From the NCBI GenBank assembly GCA_937125395.1, contig CAKZLI010000055.1:62001-126000 (forward strand): DNA of 64,000 bases, given 5' to 3'. The position numbers were made by a program, and so were the translations under genes. The notes beneath the pieces are model-generated. The model searched no databases and was not told where the DNA came from. It worked only from the letters and a program-made list of their open reading frames with translations. This document shows, one piece after another, positions 9,993 through 18,868 of this stretch. The stretch is from an uncultured Glaciecola sp. GTDB taxonomy: Bacteria; Pseudomonadota; Gammaproteobacteria; Enterobacterales; Alteromonadaceae. Every line of letters starts with the position of its first letter. The first letter of the stretch is position 1.

Positions 9993-11468
9993 ATGCCTTC
10001 TTCAACAATTCTTATGTGGTTCCGTCAAGATTTACGTTTAAAAGATAATCCAGCATTGAAGCATGCTGTTGATTTTTCGATAAATGCCGCTGATTCATCT
10101 GCAAGTATATTGCCTGTATATATCACGGATACCAGCGCACCAGAGCTTGCACAGTTAGGTGGGGCGTCGAACTGGTGGTTACATCAATCGTTAACGGCAT
10201 TATCTGCGGACATGGATGGTTCCCTTCAGTGTTTTAGTGGTGAACCATTACGTATTTTAACCGCGTTGGTCAAAGCGCATAATGTAACCCATGTGCTGTG
10301 GAATCGTTGTTATGAGCCATGGCAAATCGCGCGTGATAAGCAAATAAAAATCGCATTGAAGGCAATGGGTGTTGACGTATTATCAAGTAATGGACATTTG
10401 TTATGGGAACCCATGCAAGTCCTCAAAAAAGACAATACACCATACAAGGTATTTACACCCTATTACCGCAAAGGCTGTTTAACAAGAACCTCGCCGCGTT
10501 ATCCAAGTAATATCGAGCATCCCATTACATGGTCAACGAATGACAGCGAGGGTAGGTTGTCGATTGAGCAACTGAACTTACTTCCTGATATTCATTGGTA
10601 TGATACGATCGAGCAGTTATGGCAACCAGGTGAAGACGGGGCAGCTGCGCGTTTATCTACGTATATTAAAGAGGCCTCTGGCGCATACCGTGACCAACGC
10701 AATCTGCCTGCGGTAACGGGGACATCCTTACTTGCACCGCATTTTCATTTTGGCGAGATTTCGGTACACACTGTATGGTATGCATTGCTTGATGCTTATG
10801 CCGACGATTTAGAAAATGAGCATTTGGATACGTATCTTAGTGAATTAGGCTGGCGTGAATTTAGTCATTACCTATTATTTCATTTTCCTCATATTCAGAC
10901 TGAAAATTTCAGCAGTAAATTTAACTATTTTCAATGGCGTCAATCCCCACAAGAGCTCGCAGCCTGGCAACAAGGCAAGACCGGCATTCCAATAGTGGAC
11001 GCAGGCATGCGTGAACTATATCAAACTGGCTACATGCATAACCGCGTTCGTATGGTAGTAGGTTCATTTTTAGTCAAAAATTTACTGATTGATTGGCGTG
11101 AAGGCGAACGTTGGTTTTGGGATTGTTTGCTTGACGCTGACATGGCGGCCAATAGTGCATCTTGGCAGTGGGTGGCAGGTAGTGGGGCAGATGCTTCGCC
11201 TTATTTTAGGGTGTTTAACCCAATATTACAGGGCGAAAAATTTGATAAGGCGGGGGAATATGTCAAACGCTATTGTCCAGAACTCGCAAAAGTGCCGCCT
11301 AAATTTATTCACAAACCGTGGGAAGCACCTGACAATATACTCAAAGCCTGCGGTGTCGTCCTTGGCGAACACTATCCCAAACCCATCGTTGATTTAAAAA
11401 CATCCAGACAACGTGCTTTGGATGCATTTGCTCAAACCAAAGAGGCTGCGTTCAATGCCCCAGCTTAG
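9993..11468 (+). CDS. phrB: Class I deoxyribodipyrimidine (CPD) photolyase
   Basis: MPSSTILMWFRQDLRLKDNPAL; SASWQWVAGSGADASPYFRVFNP. Confidence 0.92.
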   Translation: MPSSTILMWFRQDLRLKDNPALKHAVDFSINAADSSASILPVYITDTSAPELAQLGGASNWWLHQSLTALSADMDGSLQCFSGEPLRILTALVKAHNVTHVLWNRCYEPWQIARDKQIKIALKAMGVDVLSSNGHLLWEPMQVLKKDNTPYKVFTPYYRKGCLTRTSPRYPSNIEHPITWSTNDSEGRLSIEQLNLLPDIHWYDTIEQLWQPGEDGAAARLSTYIKEASGAYRDQRNLPAVTGTSLLAPHFHFGEISVHTVWYALLDAYADDLENEHLDTYLSELGWREFSHYLLFHFPHIQTENFSSKFNYFQWRQSPQELAAWQQGKTGIPIVDAGMRELYQTGYMHNRVRMVVGSFLVKNLLIDWREGERWFWDCLLDADMAANSASWQWVAGSGADASPYFRVFNPILQGEKFDKAGEYVKRYCPELAKVPPKFIHKPWEAPDNILKACGVVLGEHYPKPIVDLKTSRQRALDAFAQTKEAAFNAPA

Positions 11469-13014
11469 ACTTATTCTTGCCGATCAATTAACACATCATA
11501 TCGCAGCGTTAGAAGGCATCGATATTGAGAATGACGTGGTGTTACTAGCTGAAGTGCGCTCAGAAGCGAACTATGTTAAGCATCACAAAAAGAAAATTAT
11601 ATTTTTGTTTTCGGCCATGCGTCACTTTGCACAATCCCTAAAAGATAAAGGGATCAAGGTACATTATACCTATTATCAGGATACTGATAACCAAGGTTCA
11701 TTAGCCGCTGAAGTGGCATATCGTTTAACACAATATTCGCTCGACGGCGTGATTACCACCTTTCCTGGTGAGTATCGTGTGCATGCAGACATGCTAACGT
11801 GGGAAAAAGCGTTACAGTGTTCTGTTGCTATCCGTCAAGATGACCGGTTTATTGCTACCATCGAAGATTTTGCGCAGTGGGCTGAGGGTAAAAAACAACT
11901 ACGCATGGAATTTTTCTATCGAGAAATGCGCCGTAAATTAAATTGCCTGATCCATGATGGTCAACCTGAAGGTGGTAAATGGAATTATGATGCTGATAAC
12001 CGCGCTAAGTTACCAAAGGGGACTGTTATCCCCGAACACACTCAATTTGCACCCGATGACATCACCTTAGCAGTAATCGAATTGGTCAAAGAAGAGTTTG
12101 CCGATCATTTTGGTGACTGGGAACATTTTCATTATGGGGTTACACGTGACCAAGCATTGCACGTGTTGGATATATTTATTCTTGAAAGATTGCGCTCCTT
12201 TGGTCAATACCAAGATGCAATGGTTCAAGATGAACCTTGGCTATTTCATTCACACATCTCGTTTTATTTAAATTGTGGTTTACTCACCGCACATGAAATC
12301 GTCGCCAAAGTTGAGCAAGTGTATTATGCCAGCTTACATGATGAATCAATCGAGACTATTCCACTCAATTCAGTGGAAGGGTTTATTCGGCAAGTTATTG
12401 GCTGGCGCGAGTATGTGCGTGGCTTATATTGGTTTACTATGCCTGAGTATAAGCAACGTAATCATCTTAATGCAACACGGGCATTGCCAGAGTTCTTTTG
12501 GACCGGTGATACCAACATGAATTGCATGTCTCAATGTATCAAAGATACCAAAGAGCATGCCTATGCCCATCATATTCAACGATTAATGGTGTTAGGAAAT
12601 TTTGCCTTGCTTACTGGCCTGTCACCAGAACAAGTCAATGAGTGGTATCTTATTGTCTACGGCGATGCGTATGAATGGGTCGAATTACCCAATGTATCTG
12701 GTATGGTCTTATACGCCGACGGCGGACTACTAGCAAGTAAGCCGTATGCGGCAAGTGGTGCCTACATCAATAAAATGTCTAATTACTGTAAGCATTGTGA
12801 CTATAAAGTCACAGTCAAAACAGGCGAGGATGCATGTCCATTCAATTATTTGTATTGGGATTTTTTAAACCGTCATGAGGCCGAGCTATCAAGCAATCAT
12901 CGCATGGCCATGATTTATCGAACAAAACAAAAAATGGCAGTAGAAAAACACGACGCAGCTATGGCCGACGCACATACGTTTTTGCTCAAACTAGATAACA
13001 ATGAAAAAGTCTAA
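11455..13014 (+). CDS. FeS-type bacterial cryptochrome/(6-4) photolyase (PhrB/CryB-like)
   Basis: [21 protein letters not shown]-terminal [21 protein letters not shown] Cys cluster; start overlaps the end of phrB by 14 bp. Confidence 0.88.
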   Translation: MPQLRLILADQLTHHIAALEGIDIENDVVLLAEVRSEANYVKHHKKKIIFLFSAMRHFAQSLKDKGIKVHYTYYQDTDNQGSLAAEVAYRLTQYSLDGVITTFPGEYRVHADMLTWEKALQCSVAIRQDDRFIATIEDFAQWAEGKKQLRMEFFYREMRRKLNCLIHDGQPEGGKWNYDADNRAKLPKGTVIPEHTQFAPDDITLAVIELVKEEFADHFGDWEHFHYGVTRDQALHVLDIFILERLRSFGQYQDAMVQDEPWLFHSHISFYLNCGLLTAHEIVAKVEQVYYASLHDESIETIPLNSVEGFIRQVIGWREYVRGLYWFTMPEYKQRNHLNATRALPEFFWTGDTNMNCMSQCIKDTKEHAYAHHIQRLMVLGNFALLTGLSPEQVNEWYLIVYGDAYEWVELPNVSGMVLYADGGLLASKPYAASGAYINKMSNYCKHCDYKVTVKTGEDACPFNYLYWDFLNRHEAELSSNHRMAMIYRTKQKMAVEKHDAAMADAHTFLLKLDNNEKV

Positions 13015-13138
13015 TTTACCCAGCAAAATGTGTCCTGTGTGTGATCGGCCATTTACATGGCGTAAAAAATGGGAAAAAAACTGGGAAAGCGTAAAGTATT
13101 GTTCTAAACGTTGTGCTGGCAATCGGAATAAAGGTTAA
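13001..13138 (+). CDS. DUF2256 mini-protein (45 aa, four Cys; absent from ORF track)
   Basis: [45 protein letters not shown]; overlaps end of FeS photolyase gene. Confidence 0.88.
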   Translation: MKKSNLPSKMCPVCDRPFTWRKKWEKNWESVKYCSKRCAGNRNKG

Positions 13139-13225
13139 CAGGCGGAGTATTGTACTCATATATCACCCATATTAGTCGATAACGGTATATTACCTAAGAC
13201 GGTTATGAATGATATAGGATGACAC

Positions 13226-14956
13226 ATGGATGATAATGATTGGCTCTCAGCGCAGTCAACAGGGATGATTGGAGACGTGAACACGGACTCAGCATGTAGT
13301 GTTAGCAATATTCTAGATTGGGTACAATGTTATCATTTGGGTATCGTTGACCCTTATACAACAGAACAACTCACCATGCTCACTGCGTTAGCTAAAGCGA
13401 TTGTTGGTGGAGCTATTTCGCATGTCGTTATTTACTCAGTGTTCCAGATATCTACTTCTGCTACTCCAAGTAGTGATGTTGCAGAGCAAGCTATATCTGT
13501 ACCGATCATGATTAACCAAACGACTATTGGCCATATTGTTGTCAGTGATGAGCCGCCCAAATCATTTACTTCTGCAAATCATGTGCATCTTGAGGCCATT
13601 GCTGTACAGATCCAGCAAGTCATTAAACAATCACAATTAAAAAGCAGAATGAACGCCCAATATATGACCCCATCATGGTTAGATCCAGTGACCCAGCTAT
13701 CCAACAAACAGTATTTCTTACACAGTTTGGCGCAACATGACTATGTGCAAAATATTCATGGTTTGTATGGGCAAATTGGCGTTATTAAAGTTGAGGGCTT
13801 AACGCATATCAACCGTATCTATTCATCCGTATTAAGCGATCATATTATGATTGATTTTAGTCAGCGGATCATGACGTCATTACCGGATGAGTCAATGTTG
13901 GCCAGATTGAGTGAGGATATGTTTGTGGTGTTTATTTCTTCTAATTACGCTCTGTCTGATGTGGACTATTTTTTTCATATTACTCAAGTATTAGAAAAGC
14001 CAGTAACGTACCAAAATAAACCGATATTTGTTACAAGCAAGGTCAGTTGTGTACCCATCGTATCTCAAAAAATGGATCCCAATACATTAATTAAACAATG
14101 CATCACACATCTACATGAACAGGTCGGGCAGGGTGATCCAACATCCGCTATGGACGCGGAACATGAGCGATTAATCCAACGGGCGTCAGCTATAGAAAGC
14201 CAGTTACGTAATGGCATTAAGCAAAATATATTTAGCATGGTCTATCAACCGATTGTCGAAAGTTATACCCAAACGATGGTTGGTGTAGAAGCACTGATCC
14301 GATGGCGCTGGCAACCTAATGAGTTTTTGTCTCCTGCAGAGTTCATACCTATTGCTGCTGAAACGGGACTGATCATGCCACTTAGTCAGTGGATTATTAA
14401 TACAGCGTGTGTTGAGTTTGCCGCGTTACAAGATGAACATAGCGTGCCGTTGTACTTGTCCTTAAATATTAGCTCGACTGAATTACTGACCTCGGATTTT
14501 ATGCCGATGCTGTTATTGGCATGTGAACACTCTCAGCTTGCGTATAACCAAATCCAATTAGAAATCAGTGAGCAAGTATTAATGCAAGAGTATGATGATG
14601 TTATTCAACGTCTCAGCGAATTAAGTGCCGCAGGCATTCGTATTGCTATTGATGATTTTGGGACAGGAAATTCGTCGTTACAATACTTGCACACATTACC
14701 CGTAGATGTCGTCAAAATTGATCAAACATTAATTGCTACGATCAATCATTCTGATCAAGCAAATACCCTCGTCCGCGCAATCATTTCACTGAGTCATGAA
14801 CTGGGTAAATTAATCACGGCTAAAGGTATTGAAACGTTTGCTCAAGCAGAGTTTTTACGAGCAGAAAATATCAGTACAGGGCAGGGATGGTATTATGCAA
14901 AGCCAGTTAGCTTTAAAGCATTATTGTTACAAACATCACAGTTGAGTTTTTCGTAA
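13226..14956 (+). CDS. Degenerate GGDEF / EAL domain protein
   Basis: RLSEDMFVVF in place of GGDEF; EAL motif GVEALIRW, DDFGTGNSSLQYL. Confidence 0.85.
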   Translation: MDDNDWLSAQSTGMIGDVNTDSACSVSNILDWVQCYHLGIVDPYTTEQLTMLTALAKAIVGGAISHVVIYSVFQISTSATPSSDVAEQAISVPIMINQTTIGHIVVSDEPPKSFTSANHVHLEAIAVQIQQVIKQSQLKSRMNAQYMTPSWLDPVTQLSNKQYFLHSLAQHDYVQNIHGLYGQIGVIKVEGLTHINRIYSSVLSDHIMIDFSQRIMTSLPDESMLARLSEDMFVVFISSNYALSDVDYFFHITQVLEKPVTYQNKPIFVTSKVSCVPIVSQKMDPNTLIKQCITHLHEQVGQGDPTSAMDAEHERLIQRASAIESQLRNGIKQNIFSMVYQPIVESYTQTMVGVEALIRWRWQPNEFLSPAEFIPIAAETGLIMPLSQWIINTACVEFAALQDEHSVPLYLSLNISSTELLTSDFMPMLLLACEHSQLAYNQIQLEISEQVLMQEYDDVIQRLSELSAAGIRIAIDDFGTGNSSLQYLHTLPVDVVKIDQTLIATINHSDQANTLVRAIISLSHELGKLITAKGIETFAQAEFLRAENISTGQGWYYAKPVSFKALLLQTSQLSFS

Positions 14957-14964
14957 CGATACGG

Positions 14965-16011
14965 TTAACCTGAATTGACTAATGCCATGTCACGTAATGT
15001 CTTAACTTGATCTAAGCGAGATTTTGCTAAATCAAAAAAGATTTGGATCTCTTCAAGCGTATTGGGCGTTTGCGTAATGTAACCAGACGAAACAGAGACA
15101 AAAGGTGATACCGGCGAAATATCATGTGGCATTAGCGCTTGCACAATAAACTTATTAATCAATGCTATTTTTTGTTTTGCGCCTATTTCGTTACATCCTG
15201 GTAATAAAATATAAAAATCATCTCGCCTTGAGCGAACCACCATGTCATCCTGACGGTAAATGATCGAATGGAATATACTCATCATGACTCGGATATAGTG
15301 ATATACAGTGTCATTGCCGGAGTGCGCCTTTAATAACTGAAAGTAATCAATGTTCAGCGCAATCAAAGTCACCGGTTCATTTGCGCGAATACATTCAATC
15401 CACGATTTTGATAGATGTTGCATAAAATATTGAAAATCTTGTTGTGCAATTGAGTCGTCGAGCATAAAGGGGTGGGTATTTAATCGAGCTGGTTTCCGAT
15501 CAGATAGATCCGCTTCGATGCGCTGGATCATATGTTTGGTAGAAATCGGCTTTAGTACCACATCCATGTTGTGATTAGGCATTTGTTCAATATACCGCTG
15601 TAGGGTTTCCATCATAGAGATCACAAAAATAAATGGAATATAGTCATACGGTAAATCACTGAGTAAGGTATTGATATCAATATAGCTTTCTCTGATTGGG
15701 ATCATGTCAATCAAAATCAAATCAAAGGGCTGCTGGTTTTGTTGTGCTTTGAGAAGTGCTTGTTTTGCCGAGTCAGTATTCTTGACACGCTCAATACCGA
15801 ACATGCTTTTTAGTGCAAGGGTTTTTACCTTGTATTGTACTGGGTCATTATCTATTAATAGTAAACGCAATTCCATGTGATAGTTACTCAATCCGTTTGA
15901 ATTTTCATCATTATTATTTGTCCACAGTAACTGTAATCCATTATCTAGATTTTGCCACTCTATCGCATGGTTCTCGCGTAGTTTTTTGAATGGTAAAAAT
16001 AATCTTAACAA
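14965..16011 (-). CDS. Receiver domain plus degenerate GGDEF protein (start may be 15876)
   Basis: LRLLLIDNDPVQYKVK...FDLILIDM receiver; RSRRDDFYILLPG degenerate GGDEF. ORF-track start at 16011 is TTG; ATG at 15876 gives MELRLLLIDND. Confidence 0.75.
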   Translation of the reverse strand: MLRLFLPFKKLRENHAIEWQNLDNGLQLLWTNNNDENSNGLSNYHMELRLLLIDNDPVQYKVKTLALKSMFGIERVKNTDSAKQALLKAQQNQQPFDLILIDMIPIRESYIDINTLLSDLPYDYIPFIFVISMMETLQRYIEQMPNHNMDVVLKPISTKHMIQRIEADLSDRKPARLNTHPFMLDDSIAQQDFQYFMQHLSKSWIECIRANEPVTLIALNIDYFQLLKAHSGNDTVYHYIRVMMSIFHSIIYRQDDMVVRSRRDDFYILLPGCNEIGAKQKIALINKFIVQALMPHDISPVSPFVSVSSGYITQTPNTLEEIQIFFDLAKSRLDQVKTLRDMALVNSG

Positions 16012-18689
16012 TAGTTCGCATTATTAGCGTTAATAAACGAAATAAATGCATCTTGTGGAAGGGGTTTACTAATAATAAATCCTTGATAGGAGGTCACACC
16101 TAAGGCTGATACTGCTTGCCTGACCACATTTGTTTCGACTCCTTCAGCGATTACATTGAGATCAAAAGAATGAGCTAATGCAATAATCGCCTTTACAATT
16201 TTGGTATTGCTAATATGTTTATCCAGATTTTCAATGAACGATTTATCAATTTTGAGGATATGAAAAGGGAATTTTTGTAAATAACTTAATGATGAGTATC
16301 CCGTTCCGAAATCATCCAACGCTAAACGCATGCCCAGATCACATATTTCGTTTAGCATATCAATGACTTTGCTAGTTTTATTAATAATCACCGACTCCGT
16401 TATTTCCATTACTAAATGTTTAGGCTCCACGTGATACTCTTTACATTGTGTTTTGATATGTTGAATTAAATGAGTGTCTAATATCTGCCTAGCGGAGAGG
16501 TTAAATGATATATAGCCATCTTCAGGATAACTTTGGCATTGTTGCCATAATTGTAATTGCTTACAAGTTTCCTTAATGACCCATTGTCCGACTGAGATAA
16601 TCATATTATTTTCTTCCAACAACGGGATAAATCGGTCAGGACTAATCACGTTGTTTTCTTTATCTTTAAAGCGAAGTAAGGCTTCAAAACCAACAAGCGT
16701 GTGTTGTTGTGAGTCAATAATGGGTTGAAAAAATAGATAAAAACGTTGTCGTGCGAGACCCGTGCGTAAATCACTAACGAGATTAATTCGTGATATTGTA
16801 TCGGCTTCTAATGACTTAGAGAAAATTTGATGTTTATTTCGCCCTTCTTTTTTGGCGCTATAAAGTGCAACATCTGCATTTTTTAAGACCGCTTCAGGCG
16901 ACGAATCTTTATCACTACCTTGAGCAATACCGAGGCTGGTTGTAACAAAAATCTCATTACCATCAATCATAAACGGCTTAGCAATCCACTCAATTAGTTT
17001 ATTTGCTATAGTGACAATTTCTGGAAGTTGTTCATCATGTCCCAGCATCACCACAAACTCATCTCCGCCAAACCGTGCGATCGTATCGTTTTTTCTTAAG
17101 ACATTTAGTAATCTAGTGGCTACGTCTTGGAGTAACATATCACCAATATTATGGCCAAGATTGTCATTAACATCTTTAAACCCATCTAGATCTAAAAAAA
17201 ACACAGTAACAATAGAATTGTGCCGGCTCGATTCATTAAACGCCTGTTGTAAACGGTCAGTAAATAGCATCCTATTTGCTAAGCCAGTCAAGCTGTCATA
17301 CTGCGCCATGTGTTTAAGTTTTTCTTGATTGATGTATCGTTCAGTAATATCGTGACATGTACCCAAAAACCCATCAATTCGACCGTCTTGGTCGAATAAT
17401 ACCCGTATGCTCATATCTATCCATTTAGTTGTTCCTTGCGTATTGATAAATCGGACTTCTTTAAACAGATCTATTCCTTCTTGTAGACTATTCCTTAACG
17501 TAAATAATAGTTCATCGACGTCTTCAGGATGAATAGCATTGATCCAATATCTACCCATACTATCTTCTTCACTAATCCCTGATAATTCAGACCATTTGTT
17601 ATTGGCAAACACACATTCCCAATCTGCGGTGACATGGATAATTCCCACTGGGGTAAGTTGATTTAAGGCATTAAGGTGTTGTGAAGTCCGTTTATATTTT
17701 TCAGTACTCTCTTTAATTGATGTAACGTCTTCAATTTGTAAGGTTGTGAATCGTTGAGTGCCGTGTGTGTAACGAAAAACAGTTAAGTTCACAATGCACA
17801 TTTTTCCATCTTTACGATAGGCAGATACATTGCTAATGAGTCTTGGTCGTTGGCTGTTGACATCAATATCAAGCCTACTGGGTTGATTTGACCACTTAAA
17901 GAACTCTTCATAATTAGGAAAAAAATCATGAATGTTAAATCCTGCCAGTGACATTAAATCTTTACTGCATTCGATTACCGAATCAGGAAAAAAAATGTCT
18001 TGTGCTGCTGGATTACTCAATAAAATTGAGGTGTCTGAATTTACAACAATTATTGCAATCGGAGATGACGAAATTAAACTACTTAAATACCTATTGTCTG
18101 CAATTTGTTGATCTAAACCCCAAAAATTACCTCGAACAGTCTCTGAGCTTTGCAGTGTACATACAACCGCACCGACGATCGATTTTAGTTTGACTAGAGC
18201 AGAAGGATGATAATGTTTATGTTTGTTAGCGAGTATGCATATAGCCCGTAACTCAGAATGGAGTATGATCGGTAATATTAAAATAGAATTTATATTTGAA
18301 TCAGGCTTAAGTAATGCCCTTGAGCCTTTTGGTATAGGATCATTATAATAAACAATACTCGATAAAATGTTTTTTTGTCCAATCCAAGACAATAAAACAT
18401 GCTCATTCACAAATTTTGTTGAATCATTTAAATAGATACCCTCGAGTTGCACATCGGGCAAAATCGGAAGTTCTGCATTTTCGCTCGACACATAACAGAC
18501 CCCATAATCACTATCTGTTGTTTGAGAGACGTAACGAAGCAACATATGAAATACTTCTTTTGAGGCATCAGGGTCAAACAATAAATTTTGGATATCTTCA
18601 ATAGCAATACGAGTGGAAGTATCTTTTCGTCTATCTTTGTAAAACGGCACTTGCGAGGCGTTGTGAGGGGTATTTTTTTCTTGTGACAT
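16005..18689 (-). CDS. GAF/PAS-GGDEF-EAL c-di-GMP signalling protein
   Basis: ARFGGDEFVVML intact; GFEALLRF and DDFGTGYSSLSYL; two PAS-like segments. Confidence 0.92.
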   Translation of the reverse strand: MSQEKNTPHNASQVPFYKDRRKDTSTRIAIEDIQNLLFDPDASKEVFHMLLRYVSQTTDSDYGVCYVSSENAELPILPDVQLEGIYLNDSTKFVNEHVLLSWIGQKNILSSIVYYNDPIPKGSRALLKPDSNINSILILPIILHSELRAICILANKHKHYHPSALVKLKSIVGAVVCTLQSSETVRGNFWGLDQQIADNRYLSSLISSSPIAIIVVNSDTSILLSNPAAQDIFFPDSVIECSKDLMSLAGFNIHDFFPNYEEFFKWSNQPSRLDIDVNSQRPRLISNVSAYRKDGKMCIVNLTVFRYTHGTQRFTTLQIEDVTSIKESTEKYKRTSQHLNALNQLTPVGIIHVTADWECVFANNKWSELSGISEEDSMGRYWINAIHPEDVDELLFTLRNSLQEGIDLFKEVRFINTQGTTKWIDMSIRVLFDQDGRIDGFLGTCHDITERYINQEKLKHMAQYDSLTGLANRMLFTDRLQQAFNESSRHNSIVTVFFLDLDGFKDVNDNLGHNIGDMLLQDVATRLLNVLRKNDTIARFGGDEFVVMLGHDEQLPEIVTIANKLIEWIAKPFMIDGNEIFVTTSLGIAQGSDKDSSPEAVLKNADVALYSAKKEGRNKHQIFSKSLEADTISRINLVSDLRTGLARQRFYLFFQPIIDSQQHTLVGFEALLRFKDKENNVISPDRFIPLLEENNMIISVGQWVIKETCKQLQLWQQCQSYPEDGYISFNLSARQILDTHLIQHIKTQCKEYHVEPKHLVMEITESVIINKTSKVIDMLNEICDLGMRLALDDFGTGYSSLSYLQKFPFHILKIDKSFIENLDKHISNTKIVKAIIALAHSFDLNVIAEGVETNVVRQAVSALGVTSYQGFIISKPLPQDAFISFINANNANYC

Positions 18690-18698
18690 TAACGTGAT

Positions 18699-18746
18699 CT
18701 CATTAGCTCATTAGCTCATTAGCTCATTAGCTCATTAGCTCATTAG
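18699..18746. repeat. Six perfect copies of 8-bp tandem repeat CTCATTAG (CTAATGAG on the coding strand)
   Basis: Read directly; ends 9 bp before the start codon of the GGDEF-EAL gene. Confidence 0.97.
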
Positions 18747-18868
18747 TAAGTACATGTGATTTTGATAATATCCGTATTAACCATGTAAGTTTATCAATGC
18801 GTGTTATATTTATAAGTGTATAAGATAAACAACAATACATAATTGTAGACCACTAAGGTGAATCGCAC

